DNA of 30,254 nucleotides from positions 12,334 through 42,587 of the forward strand of contig MU158585.1 of assembly GCA_015711895.1 (NCBI GenBank). The letters run 5' to 3'. This document shows positions 1-8,167 of this stretch, piece after piece. Source of the DNA: Candidatus Solincola tengchongensis (GTDB lineage: Bacteria > Actinomycetota > Geothermincolia > Geothermincolales > RBG-13-55-18). Made by a program: the position numbers and the translations under genes. How positions within the stretch are numbered: the first letter of the stretch is position 1; the number at the start of each line of letters is the position of its first letter. The notes under the pieces are model-generated. The model saw only the letters and a list, made by a program, of their open reading frames with translations, was not told where the DNA came from and made no database searches.

Positions 1-215
1 ATAACCTGGTCCTGGACATCGAGGGTCTTACCTACATAAACACGGCGGGCCTGAGCATCATCGCCGACGCGTTCAAGAAATGCTCCCAGAACCGCGGCAG
101 CCTCAAGATCCTGCGGGCGGCCGAGCCCATACGGGAGCTCCTGGACGTGGTGCGCTTCACCAAGATCATCGATATGTTCGAGGATGAAGGGGAGGCACTG
201 GCGAGTTTCAAGTGA
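1..215 (+). CDS. STAS-domain anti-sigma factor antagonist (3' part)
   Basis: The window opens inside this gene; the reading frame begins at base 3 and ends with TGA at 213-215, leaving 70 residues. The fragment has the end of a beta strand (NLVLDIEGLTYI), the STAS loop and helix (NTAGLSIIADAF) and the typical C-terminal strand-helix, as in SpoIIAA/RsbV proteins. Family members bind an anti-sigma kinase and are switched off by phosphorylation of a Ser/Thr in the D-S-x-G loop. Here the loop reads N-T-A-G, so Thr may be the acceptor. Its stop codon overlaps the GTG start of the next gene, which has SpoIIE phosphatase and RsbW-like kinase domains, as expected for a partner-switching module. The N-terminal part is outside the window. 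Confidence 0.85.
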   Translation, partial: NLVLDIEGLTYINTAGLSIIADAFKKCSQNRGSLKILRAAEPIRELLDVVRFTKIIDMFEDEGEALASFK

Positions 216-1990
216 GCGCTCGAATGCCAGGCGAGGAAGATGGGAAGGTCCACGGAGGGCGCGAGTCCCCAGTGGAGAGAGGGGCCGGATTTCGCCTGGG
301 CAGATTCTCGAACCCCGCTCTGAGCCTTGAGGACCGGCTGGACCGCGTCTTGGACCAGGCCATGGAGCTTCTGGAGGCGGAAAGGGGTAGCATCATGCTC
401 CTCGAGGAGGATTCCGGGGAGCTGGTGGTGAGGGCGGCCCGTGGCCTGGACGGGGAGCGGGACATCCGTGTCCCTCTGGGTCAGGGCATATCCGGGTGGG
501 TGGCGGAGAGCGGTGAACCCCTCGTCCTCCAGGACGCGGTGGCCGACCGGCGTTTTCAGGGCACCGACCCTTCGGTGAGGAGCGCTCTGGCCGTTCCGCT
601 GCGGGCAGGCGACAGGATCATCGGAGTCCTCAACGTCTCCAACCGCACCAGGACCCGCCGATTCAACCGCCGGGACTTGGAGCACCTGCTCTCCTTCGCG
701 GATATGGCCGCCGTGGCCATCGAGAACGCGCGACTCTACCGGGAACTGAAGCGGGAACAGGAACAGGTGGAAAAGGAGCTGCGCCTGGCGAGCCGCATAC
801 AGCGTTCCATCATCTCCACCCATGTGCCCTGCGCCTCGGTGCGCATGGTCTCACGGCTGATGCCCGCCTCGGCGGTGGGGGGCGACTTCTTCAGCGTCAT
901 ACCCCTGGCCCGGGACTCGCGATTCTGCTTCTACTGTTCCCCGGAGACGCAGGACAGGTGCCAGAAACTGCGCACCGAGTTCTGCCCCCAGAAGTTCGGG
1001 TTGATGATCGGCGACGTGGCCAACAAGGGCCTCCCGGCCGCCTTGATCATGTCCGTTCTCACCACCGTGCTATACGAACTGGGCAGGCATCATATCTCCC
1101 CGCGTACCATACTGGACGAGACCAACACCGCCTTCCGCCGCTTCTTCTCCGAGTCGCAGTACGGGTTCGCCACTCTCTTTTACGCTTTCTACGACAACAA
1201 CGACAACACGCTGACCTATGCCAGGGCGGGGCATGAGCCTCCCCTGCTGTGGCGGAAGGAGGGCGGGAGGGTCGAGGTGCTGGAGGGGGAAGGCTTTCCG
1301 GTGGGCCTCATGGACGACGGGGGATACCAGGAGCGGACGGTCAGGTTGAAAAGGGGTGACCGGTTACTCCTCTACACCGACGGACTTACCGGGGCGCTCA
1401 ACGCACGGGGCGAGGTATTGGGGAGGAAAAAACTGGTAAGACTTATGCTGGAGCACGGCGGCGAGGACATCGAGAACTTCCTGGACGCCCTGGTGGACGA
1501 GATAATGCTCTTCGCGGGCGATGCCCCACAACCCGACGACATCGCCCTCATGGTACTCGAGCTGGAAGAGCTCTACGACCTGACCATGACCGTGGGAACG
1601 GATGTCCGCCAGATCAGATACGTCATCGACAGCGTGCTCGAGACCCTACGCGGTTTCGAGGGCCTCAGCGACCCCCTCATCCTCCGGCTCTGCCTCGAGG
1701 AGCTCCTGCATAACGCCATGGAGCACGGCAACCGGTGCGACCGGACGAAAAAAGTCTATATAACCGTAAAGGCGGAACCCAAGCGGGCGGTGATCAGGGT
1801 GAGGGACGAGGGGGAGGGCTTCGACCACCGCAAGCTGGCCTCGAGGGCGGAGGAACCTCCCGGTGTCCTCTCGGAACGGGGGAGGGGCCTGATGAGCGTG
1901 AGGCATTATGCCGACGAGCTCAGGTTCAACCGGGAGGGGAACGAGGTCACCCTGGTCTTCACGGCACGCCGGAGGGGGAGGCGGGGTTAG
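212..1990 (+). CDS. GAF / SpoIIE-type PP2C phosphatase / HATPase partner-switching regulator
   Basis: A 592-residue cytoplasmic signalling protein starting at GTG 212, which overlaps the preceding STAS stop (GTGA). Domains in order: GAF sensor at about 40-178, a short coiled linker (179-195), SpoIIE/RsbU-like PP2C phosphatase at about 195-452 with metal-binding aspartates visible in VGGDFF (D225), IGDVANKG (D268), YTDG (D390) and QPDDIAL (442-443), then an RsbW-like HATPase at about 455-585 with N-box EELLHNAMEHGN (E496, N501), DEGEGFD (532-538) and a GRGLMSV lid. It could therefore both phosphorylate and dephosphorylate a STAS protein, with the GAF domain as input. The adjacent STAS gene is the obvious partner. 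Odd: between the first two Asp motifs of the phosphatase lies an insert of about 25 residues with cysteines 239, 242, 250 and 258 (C-x2-C-x7-C-x7-C), suggestive of a metal or Fe-S site. Domain assignment is secure; the signal sensed is unknown. Confidence 0.93.
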   Translation: MSARMPGEEDGKVHGGRESPVERGAGFRLGRFSNPALSLEDRLDRVLDQAMELLEAERGSIMLLEEDSGELVVRAARGLDGERDIRVPLGQGISGWVAESGEPLVLQDAVADRRFQGTDPSVRSALAVPLRAGDRIIGVLNVSNRTRTRRFNRRDLEHLLSFADMAAVAIENARLYRELKREQEQVEKELRLASRIQRSIISTHVPCASVRMVSRLMPASAVGGDFFSVIPLARDSRFCFYCSPETQDRCQKLRTEFCPQKFGLMIGDVANKGLPAALIMSVLTTVLYELGRHHISPRTILDETNTAFRRFFSESQYGFATLFYAFYDNNDNTLTYARAGHEPPLLWRKEGGRVEVLEGEGFPVGLMDDGGYQERTVRLKRGDRLLLYTDGLTGALNARGEVLGRKKLVRLMLEHGGEDIENFLDALVDEIMLFAGDAPQPDDIALMVLELEELYDLTMTVGTDVRQIRYVIDSVLETLRGFEGLSDPLILRLCLEELLHNAMEHGNRCDRTKKVYITVKAEPKRAVIRVRDEGEGFDHRKLASRAEEPPGVLSERGRGLMSVRHYADELRFNREGNEVTLVFTARRRGRRG

Positions 1991-2164
1991 GCCGCGACCC
2001 GGAAACGGTAGAGCCGTGCTCGTCCGGGATTCGCTGCGCTCGAAGTCGCGGGAGGGTTTCCCCCGTTCCATGGTAGAGTGCGTCAACCTCGGCTTGAAAT
2101 GCGGCAAAACGCTGTGATTTCCGCGCTCCGGCGATCACCTGATTTCCGATACCGTTGAAGGGTA

Positions 2165-2173
2165 TGTTATCAT
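2165..2173 (+). promoter_or_regulatory. Extended -10 promoter element for the NlpC/P60 gene
   Basis: TGTTATCAT at 2165-2173 is an extended -10 (TGn plus TATCAT). No convincing -35 is seen 16-18 bases upstream. The inferred transcription start near 2180 would give a leader of about 28 nt that still holds the GGGAGG ribosome site at 2192-2197. The rest of the 1991-2164 spacer shows no recognisable element. Confidence 0.45.
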
Positions 2174-2207
2174 TTTCACTGAATTGTTATTGGGAGGTTG
2201 TTGTTTG

Positions 2208-3287
2208 ATGAAGAGCCCGGAGATGGAAAATACAGGGATTAGGAGGAAGCACGCGCTGAAAGGGGCGTATCGCGCGACGGCCTTGCTCCTGGCCGCCGTG
2301 ATGTTTCTCCTAACCGCCGCGGTCTCGCCGGCCGACCCGGTACAGGACAAGAGGCGGGAACTGGAGCGGATAAAGGAGGAAGTCCAGCGCATAGACGCCA
2401 GGCTGGAGACGGTGGTCGAGCAGTACAATTTGACCAATTACCGCGTACAGCAGACCAGGGCGGCCATAGCGGAGAAGGAGAGGCGCCTGGCGGCGCTGAC
2501 CGCGGAGATGGAGAGAAGGAAGGACATCCTGGGACAGCGGGTCAGGGAACTCTACAAATCGGGGAACGCTGACATCCTGGAGGTCCTCACCGAGTGCCGG
2601 ACAGTGGACGACCTCTATACCAACCTGGACCGGGCCAGGCGCATCAGCGGGAACGACGTGGATATCCTGGTCTCCCTCATCTCCTCCCGTCAGGAGGTTG
2701 AGGCCGCCAGGGCAGAGCTGGAAGCGCAGCGCGCGGCCCTGGACGCGGAGATGGCCCGGCTGGCGGACCAGAAGAGACAGATAGAAGCCGACCTGCAGAG
2801 GAGAAAAGAGCTCCTGGCCGGCGTGGAGGCGGAGGTCAACCGCCTGATCGCCGAGGAGGAAGCCCGGAGGGCGGCGGTCAACGTGGCCCGACCGACGGTC
2901 ACAACCCGTCCCCGCACCCCCCCGCCGCCGGCTCCTCCCTACGCTCCGGACGTGGTCAAAGTAGCATATGCTCAACTTGGAAAACCTTACCGTTACGCGG
3001 CGGCCGGCCCCGACGCATTCGATTGCTCGGGATTGGTGATGTACTGCTACGCACAGGTGGGCATAAGGCTGCCGCACAGTTCCTACATGCAGGCCCGCTG
3101 CGGCGTGCCCGTATCCTACTCGGAGCTGCAACCCGGGGACCTTGTGTTCTTCCACGGTTACGGACACGTGGGGCTGTACATCGGGAACGGGCAGTATATC
3201 CACGCACCCCACACGGGGGACGTGGTGCGCATCGCCGACCTGGGCAGGAGAAGGGATTTCTGCGGGGCGGTGCGCATCACCAGGTGA
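2208..3287 (+). CDS. Secreted coiled-coil NlpC/P60 peptidoglycan endopeptidase
   Basis: A 359-residue cell-wall hydrolase. The basic N-terminus followed by a hydrophobic stretch (about residues 22-41, ending AVSPAD) is a Sec signal peptide. Residues about 44-225 are a long Glu/Arg/Ala-rich coiled coil as in RipA/PcsB-like hydrolases, then a Pro/Thr linker (228-246), then an NlpC/P60 domain (247-359) with catalytic C273 in FDCSGLV, H320 in GHVGLYIG and H332 as third polar residue. Such enzymes cut the D-Glu to diaminopimelate bond of stem peptides, and the coiled coil usually holds the enzyme inactive until a divisome or FtsEX-type partner acts. The start is ATG 2208 with GGGAGG at 2192-2197; in-frame TTG codons at 2184 and 2205 are less likely. 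It is transcribed alone. Confidence 0.92.
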   Translation: MKSPEMENTGIRRKHALKGAYRATALLLAAVMFLLTAAVSPADPVQDKRRELERIKEEVQRIDARLETVVEQYNLTNYRVQQTRAAIAEKERRLAALTAEMERRKDILGQRVRELYKSGNADILEVLTECRTVDDLYTNLDRARRISGNDVDILVSLISSRQEVEAARAELEAQRAALDAEMARLADQKRQIEADLQRRKELLAGVEAEVNRLIAEEEARRAAVNVARPTVTTRPRTPPPPAPPYAPDVVKVAYAQLGKPYRYAAAGPDAFDCSGLVMYCYAQVGIRLPHSSYMQARCGVPVSYSELQPGDLVFFHGYGHVGLYIGNGQYIHAPHTGDVVRIADLGRRRDFCGAVRITR

Positions 3288-3485
3288 GCCCTAAGGGGCG
3301 GGCAGGCTTGTTGGCGAGCCACGTTGCGGAGTCTGACCGCTCGTCGTCTTGACGGGGTGTAGCGTACCAGGTCCCGGGAGATTGCATGGACGCCGGTGAC
3401 GTCCGCCGGTGGCGGAGGACTTGGTGGCGCTGGCGGCTTCGCCGCGCCGATACCGGGAGGAATAGACGGCACGGGGGGTAATAAG

Positions 3486-4538
3486 ATGAGTCGCACGGCC
3501 GTATTTTACGATCCCCTTTACCTGGAACACGACTCCGGTCTGGGGCACCCGGAAAGGGCGGAACGGCTGGAAAGGGCCATGGAGCTGATGGAGAGCACGC
3601 GCCTGGTGGACAAGGTGCGCGTGCTCTCTCCGCGGGACGCCACCGTAGAGGAGATCGAGCTGGTCCACCCGAGAGCTTACATCGACAGCGTGAAGAGGGT
3701 GGCCGATTCCGGTGGAGGGTGGCTGGACCCCGATACCCACGTGGGCACGCGCTCCTACGAGGCCGCCCTGCGTTCGGCGGGCGCGGCCCTGGACGGGCTG
3801 GAGCGCATCTTCTCCGGCGAGATCGACAACGCTTTCTGTCTGGCCCGCCCGCCGGGCCACCACGCCACCGCCACCCGGGGCATGGGGTTCTGCCTCTTCA
3901 ACAACAATGCCGTGGCGGCCAGGTTCGCCATGGAAAGATTTGGCATATCGAGGGTTTTCATCCTGGACTGGGACGCCCATCACGGCAACGGCATCCAGGA
4001 CATCTTCTACCGGGACGACCGGGTGCTCTACGTATCCCTTCACCAGTACCCGCATTATCCCGGCACCGGGAGCTACAGGGAGATAGGGGAGGGGAAGGGA
4101 GAGGGCTACACGGTGAACTTCCCACTGCCGGCGCGTACCGGCGAGGAGGTCTATCTGCAGGCCTTCGACAGGGTGATAGTCCCCCTGGCCCTCCGCTACC
4201 AGCCGGAACTGGTACTGGTTTCCGCGGGCTACGACGGCCACTTCAGCGACCCCCTATGTTCCATGCTCCTCAAGTCCACTTCATACGCGGAGATGGCCGA
4301 AAGACTGAAGAGGCTGGCCGGGGAGGTGTGCGGCGGCAGGATGCTGGTCTGCCTGGAGGGCGGGTACAACCTCACCGCTGTGGCCAGGTCCATCGTCAAC
4401 ACCGTCGCCGTGCTCGCCGGAGACGAGTTGCGCGTGGAGGACGAGGAGGTCACGGGAAGAGGACTGCCCGCCTCCGAGCGGGGCTTGGAAGTGGTGGAGG
4501 CCGTGCTGGGGGCCGTCCGCCCTTACTGGAAGATATAA
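3486..4538 (+). CDS. Histone deacetylase family protein (acetoin utilisation/AcuC-like amidohydrolase)
   Basis: A 350-residue protein covering a complete arginase/deacetylase-fold HDAC domain. Visible motifs: LGHPERAERL near residue 20, RPPGHHA with the catalytic His pair (125-126), DWDAHHGNG with zinc ligands D163 and H165, SAGYDGH with zinc ligand D250, and LEGGYN near the C-terminus. Bacterial members remove acetyl groups from acyl-lysine, acetylpolyamines or, in AcuC, acetyl-CoA synthetase; the substrate here cannot be told from sequence. ATG 3486 is preceded by GGGGGG about 8 bases upstream. The frame stays open upstream to 3396, but that part is Gly-rich with no support. No acs or acuA gene is adjacent. 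It is followed by a pilT-like gene after a 129-nt gap, probably its own transcription unit. Confidence 0.93.
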   Translation: MSRTAVFYDPLYLEHDSGLGHPERAERLERAMELMESTRLVDKVRVLSPRDATVEEIELVHPRAYIDSVKRVADSGGGWLDPDTHVGTRSYEAALRSAGAALDGLERIFSGEIDNAFCLARPPGHHATATRGMGFCLFNNNAVAARFAMERFGISRVFILDWDAHHGNGIQDIFYRDDRVLYVSLHQYPHYPGTGSYREIGEGKGEGYTVNFPLPARTGEEVYLQAFDRVIVPLALRYQPELVLVSAGYDGHFSDPLCSMLLKSTSYAEMAERLKRLAGEVCGGRMLVCLEGGYNLTAVARSIVNTVAVLAGDELRVEDEEVTGRGLPASERGLEVVEAVLGAVRPYWKI

Positions 4539-4605
4539 CCAACAATCGGACCGGCGGAAAGGCCGGCAAGCGAATCTCCCCGCCTGCCGTTGAGGGCTCG
4601 GTCTG

Positions 4606-4614
4606 TGCTATCAT
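4606..4614 (+). promoter_or_regulatory. Extended -10 element upstream of pilT
   Basis: TGCTATCAT at 4606-4614 matches an extended -10. A TTGAGG at 4590-4595 lies only 13 bases upstream, too close for an ordinary -35. The element would start the pilT transcript about 47 bases before its ATG. Confidence 0.35.
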
Positions 4615-4667
4615 GAATTCGTTGGAGGGCGGCCGAGAGGCACGGTTGGGCGAGAAAAGGGCGAGGG

Positions 4668-5771
4668 ATGGAGATGGATATCCAGACGCTTCTGCAGTAC
4701 ATGGTGGAGAAGCAGGCTTCCGACCTGCACATCAAGGCCGGAGGCCCGCCTTATTTCCGCATCGACGGCCAGCTGGTCAAATCGGACTTCCCGCGCCTCT
4801 CTCCCACGGATACCGTGGAGGCCGCCTACGCCCTGATGAACGAGAAGCAGGCCAAGAAGTTCGCCGAGCGCAACGAGGTGGACTTCGCATACAGCATCGC
4901 CGGCCTGGGCAGGTTCAGGGCCAACATCTTCAAGCAGAGAGGCACGGTGGGCATCGCCATACGCCGCGTGCTCACGACTTCGGTGCCCTCCTTCGAGGAG
5001 CTGGGACTTCCGCCCGTGCTGAGGCGCCTGGCCATGGAGAGAAGGGGGATGATACTGGTCACCGGCCCTGCCGGAGCGGGCAAGACCACCACCCTGGCGG
5101 CAATCATCGATTACATCAACAGCAACGAGCAGCTGAACATCATCACCATCGAGGACCCCATCGAGGTCCTGCACGTGGACAAGAAGAGCATCATCCACCA
5201 GAGGGAGATCGGGACGGACACCGAGAGCTACGCCGACGCCCTGAAGTACATCACCCGCCAGGACCCCGACGTCATACTCATTGGAGAGATGCGCGACCCG
5301 GAGACGGTGACCGCGGCCATGAACGTGGCCATGACCGGGCACCTGGTGCTCTCCACCTTCCACACCATCGACACCACGGAGACCGTGAACCGGATAATCG
5401 ACTTCTTCCCCCCGCAGCAGCAGAAGCAGATCCGCCTCACCCTGGCCAGCGTCCTCAAGGGGGTCATCTCCCAGCGCCTCCTTCCTCTCAAGGATCACAG
5501 CGGGAGGGTGCCCGCGGTGGAGGTACTGGTCATGACCGGACGCATGGCCGAGGCCCTGATAAACGAGGAGCCCACCACCGTGCTCCGGGAGATCATAGCC
5601 GAGGGCGAGTTCTACGGGATGCAGACCTTCGACCAGTCCCTGGTGGATCTCTACCGCTATGGTCTGGTGGACTTCAAGACCGCCCTGTCGGCGGCCACCA
5701 ACCCCCATGATTTCGCCCTGGCGGTGAAGCAGCTGGGCCTGGAGGTGGAGGAAGACCTCCTGAGCAAGTGA
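4668..5771 (+). CDS. pilT: PilT/PilU-family type IV pilus retraction ATPase
   Basis: A 367-residue secretion-superfamily ATPase of normal PilT length. The N-terminal PAS-like domain (1-120) includes the family signature ASDLHIKAGGPP; the RecA-like domain has Walker A GPAGAGKTTT (133-142), the Asp box around IEDPIEV (161-167), Walker B VILIGEMRD (202-210) and the His box TGHLVLSTFHT (223-233). It would power pilus retraction or twitching at the inner face of the membrane. The C-terminal stretch GMQTFDQSL followed by a short helical tail resembles PilU-type members. ATG 4668 and ATG 4674 are both possible, each with a purine-rich ribosome site. No other pilus gene is in the window, so it is separated from any pilus cluster. 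Its stop overlaps a small membrane ORF. Confidence 0.92.
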   Translation: MEMDIQTLLQYMVEKQASDLHIKAGGPPYFRIDGQLVKSDFPRLSPTDTVEAAYALMNEKQAKKFAERNEVDFAYSIAGLGRFRANIFKQRGTVGIAIRRVLTTSVPSFEELGLPPVLRRLAMERRGMILVTGPAGAGKTTTLAAIIDYINSNEQLNIITIEDPIEVLHVDKKSIIHQREIGTDTESYADALKYITRQDPDVILIGEMRDPETVTAAMNVAMTGHLVLSTFHTIDTTETVNRIIDFFPPQQQKQIRLTLASVLKGVISQRLLPLKDHSGRVPAVEVLVMTGRMAEALINEEPTTVLREIIAEGEFYGMQTFDQSLVDLYRYGLVDFKTALSAATNPHDFALAVKQLGLEVEEDLLSK

Positions 5772-5989
5772 TGAACCTCTGGCCCCGCAACCACCTCCTC
5801 CCCCGTTCGAGGCCGTTGCGCGGGCGGCCGTTGAGCGGGAAAGCGCTCCTCACGTTCTCGGTCCTCGCCGTGCTGGCCCTCCTCTGCGCCGGGGCATCGA
5901 GGAGAAGCCGTCGTAGCGACGCTGCCGGGTTATCCCCACTTCCCTGGAAAGAGTCGAGCGCGGCGGAGATATTCGGGGCAAGGCCATGA
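5768..5989 (+). CDS. Small single-pass membrane protein, unknown function
   Basis: A 73-residue frame that starts at GTG 5768 (or ATG 5771), overlapping the pilT stop, and ends in an ATGA overlap with the next gene. Tight overlaps at both ends are the main evidence that it is translated. The product is Arg-rich at the N-terminus, then has one hydrophobic segment (about residues 26-42, LLTFSVLAVLALLCAGA) followed by a second Arg-rich cluster and a polar tail. I recognise no family. It could be an accessory of the PilT ATPase or merely a translational bridge. The GC-rich sequence makes chance open frames common, so confidence is moderate. Confidence 0.45.
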   Translation: MMNLWPRNHLLPRSRPLRGRPLSGKALLTFSVLAVLALLCAGASRRSRRSDAAGLSPLPWKESSAAEIFGARP

Positions 5990-7086
5990 GGATCGTCATC
6001 CTGGGCGCCGCGGGCCGGGCGGGAAGGGCGGTGCTCGCCGCCCTCTTCCCGCTTTCCGGGGTGGAGGCGGTCTTCCTGGCCGACGGGGACGTCGAGGCCC
6101 TCACCAGGATGGCCTCGCAACCCGCTCCCTTCCCGTTGCACATGCGATACCTGGAGGCCGCGGATCACCGTTGCCTGCGCGAACGCCTCTCCGAGGCCGA
6201 CCTGGCGTTGGGATGCCTGGGCCCCTTCCACCTTCACGAGGCCGGTGTCTTCCAGGCTGCTCTGGAAGCGGGGTGCGACTACCTCTCCCTCTGCGACGAC
6301 GCCCAGGCCACCGCGGAACTCCTGTCCCGCCGGGAGGAGGCCGCGGGCCGCGGTTTGCGGGTGCTCCTCGGCTGCGGGATGGCCCCCGGGCTCTCCAACC
6401 TCCTGGCGCTCCGGGCCGCTTCCCGGCTGGATCGGGTGGACCGACTGCGCTTCTTTTGGCGCCTGGATGGGTTGTCGGCCTTGGGATGGGCCACCATCCG
6501 GCACCTGGCTCGTTCCTTATCCGGAAAAGCCGCGGTCATCCGGGACGGCCGGGAAGAGCGGGTGAGGGCCGGAGGATGGGCGGAGGCGGTGGACTTCCCG
6601 CCACCCGCGGGGCCCGGCACCGCGGCTTACATGCACAGGCCGGAGCCGTTCACCCTCACCCGCGCCGTCGAAGGAGTGAGGGAGTCCTTCTTCAAGGGGG
6701 GGTTGAGCAGCAGGGGGGAGGATTTCCTCCTTCAGGTCATTTCCCGGCTGGGGGAGGAGGGATACGCGGAGTTGTTGCTCGATCTCCTGAAGTTGGCTGC
6801 GGGAAAGGCCATGGCTTCGAAGAAGGAGAGGCCGAGCCCCTCCTTTCTCCGGGTCACGGCGGAGGGCTTTCGCAGCAAGAGGCCGTATCGCGTGCACCTG
6901 GCCGTCGCCGGCGATTATTACCGGGTCACCGGCGCCGTGGCCGCCGCTGCCGTCGCGTGGCTGCGGCTCGCCGACCCCCCTCCGGGGGTCTACACCCCGG
7001 AAGAGGCTATGGACCCTGGAAGTTCGCTCCCCTTCCTGGAGGCCTCGGGGGCCCGGTTCTTCATGGCCGAGGAGGCCTCCCCATGA
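5986..7086 (+). CDS. Saccharopine dehydrogenase-like NAD(P)-binding protein
   Basis: A 366-residue protein with an N-terminal Rossmann motif (MRIVILGAAGRAGRAV, glycines at 7-13) and the saccharopine-dehydrogenase NADP-binding pattern: an acidic region after strand 2 (LADGD), then a D-L-A-L-G-C-L-G-P-F segment and GCDYLSLCDD near residue 100. The middle carries the family-typical GCGMAPGLSNLLA. Relatives include saccharopine reductase, carboxynorspermidine synthase and lysine 6-dehydrogenase, as well as many uncharacterised oxidoreductases, so the substrate is unknown. The ATG overlaps the stop of the small membrane ORF, suggesting co-translation with pilT. The 139-nt gap to the next gene holds that gene's own promoter. 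Confidence 0.75.
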   Translation: MRIVILGAAGRAGRAVLAALFPLSGVEAVFLADGDVEALTRMASQPAPFPLHMRYLEAADHRCLRERLSEADLALGCLGPFHLHEAGVFQAALEAGCDYLSLCDDAQATAELLSRREEAAGRGLRVLLGCGMAPGLSNLLALRAASRLDRVDRLRFFWRLDGLSALGWATIRHLARSLSGKAAVIRDGREERVRAGGWAEAVDFPPPAGPGTAAYMHRPEPFTLTRAVEGVRESFFKGGLSSRGEDFLLQVISRLGEEGYAELLLDLLKLAAGKAMASKKERPSPSFLRVTAEGFRSKRPYRVHLAVAGDYYRVTGAVAAAAVAWLRLADPPPGVYTPEEAMDPGSSLPFLEASGARFFMAEEASP

Positions 7087-7145
7087 AAAGACGGTCCCCG
7101 GGCCGTTTTCGCGCCTATGGAGGAGGCGAGATACCCGGAACGCGG

Positions 7146-7174
7146 TTACCGTGCGTCGCGGGTCCTGTTATAAT
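7146..7174 (+). promoter_or_regulatory. Sigma70-type promoter for the epimerase gene
   Basis: TTACCG at 7146-7151, a 17-base spacer, and TATAAT at 7169-7174 extended by TG at 7166-7167. A T-rich initial transcribed stretch follows. The expected start near 7181 gives a leader of about 45 nt to the TTG start codon at 7226. Confidence 0.65.
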
Positions 7175-7225
7175 CTTTTTCTTGAGCGCCGGGAGATTCG
7201 GTAGTAGGACGCGAGGAGTGTTGTA

Positions 7226-8149
7226 TTGAAGATTTTGGTAACCGGCGGCGCGGGATTCATCGGATCCCACCTATGCGAACGCCTGGTGGAGGAGGGGCAC
7301 GAGGTCTGGTGCCTGGACAACCTGTGCACCGGGAGCCTGGAGAACCTGAAGGGACTCAAGGAGCACCCCCGCTTCCGGTTCATACTGGCCGACGTGGCCG
7401 AACCCCTGACCCTCGAGGTTGACGCCGTGGCTCACCTGGCAAGCCCTGCCAGCCCGGTCGACTATCAGCGGCTGCCGGTCGAGACCATGATGGCCAATTC
7501 CGTGGGCACCTACCAGGCTCTCGAGGTGGCGAGGAAGAACGGCGCCCGCTTTCTCCTGGCTTCCACCTCCGAGGTGTACGGCGACCCCCTGAAGGTTCCT
7601 CAGGACGAGGAATACACGGGGAACGTCAACCCGGTGGGGCCGAGGGCCTGCTACGACGAGTCCAAGCGGTTCGCCGAGGCGCTCACCTCGACTTACCGGC
7701 GTCTTTACGGGACGGAGACGGTCATTTTGCGCATCTTCAACACCTACGGCCCGCGGATGCGGCGGGAGGACGGGAGGGTCGTTCCCAATTTCATCCAGCA
7801 GGCCCTGGCCGGCGAGCCCATTACCGTCTACGGGGACGGCTCCCAGACCCGGAGCTTCTGCTATGTGGACGATCTGGTGGAGGGGATATGTCTGGCCCTG
7901 CGCAGCGAGCGCGCCGTGGGGGAAGTCATCAACCTGGGCCACGACAGGCGGCTGACCGTGCTGGAGCTGGCGCATCGCATAAGGGAGATGCTGGGTTCCG
8001 CTTCGCGGATAACCTTCATGCCCCTCCCCAGGGACGATCCGCGCAGGAGGAAACCCGACCTCACCCGGGCGCGGGAGCTTCTGGGATGGGAACCTTCGAC
8101 CGCCCTGGAGGAAGGGCTGCGCCGCACGGTCGAATGGTTCCAGAAGTGA
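7226..8149 (+). CDS. NAD-dependent epimerase/dehydratase, UDP-glucuronate decarboxylase-like
   Basis: A 307-residue extended short-chain dehydrogenase. It shows the NAD motif TGGAGFIGS (6-14), the acidic D31-N32 pair that binds the adenosine ribose, HLASPASPVDY (70-80), STSEVYGDP (113-121) and the catalytic Tyr143/Lys147 pair in ACYDESKR. HLASPASP and SEVYGDP are characteristic of UDP-xylose synthases, which oxidise and decarboxylate UDP-glucuronate to UDP-xylose; a related dTDP-sugar epimerase is the alternative. The role would be nucleotide-sugar supply for cell-surface glycans. The start is TTG 7226, with AGGAG at 7214-7218 about 7 bases upstream, and the protein begins MKILVTGG as usual. 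The thioesterase gene follows 18 nt downstream and is probably co-transcribed. Confidence 0.88.
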   Translation: MKILVTGGAGFIGSHLCERLVEEGHEVWCLDNLCTGSLENLKGLKEHPRFRFILADVAEPLTLEVDAVAHLASPASPVDYQRLPVETMMANSVGTYQALEVARKNGARFLLASTSEVYGDPLKVPQDEEYTGNVNPVGPRACYDESKRFAEALTSTYRRLYGTETVILRIFNTYGPRMRREDGRVVPNFIQQALAGEPITVYGDGSQTRSFCYVDDLVEGICLALRSERAVGEVINLGHDRRLTVLELAHRIREMLGSASRITFMPLPRDDPRRRKPDLTRARELLGWEPSTALEEGLRRTVEWFQK

Positions 8150-8167
8150 CGAGCAGAGGGAGACGAG

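Noticed and set aside
1991..2207. Possible c-di-AMP (ydaO) riboswitch upstream of the NlpC/P60 gene
   Set aside because: Such riboswitches are common before cell-wall hydrolases in actinobacteria, but the conserved blocks are absent and the predicted leader is only about 28 nt.
3719..5710. 663-codon frame across the HDAC-like and pilT genes
   Set aside because: It is an out-of-frame shadow of two well-identified genes with Arg/Pro/Gly-rich, motif-free translation.
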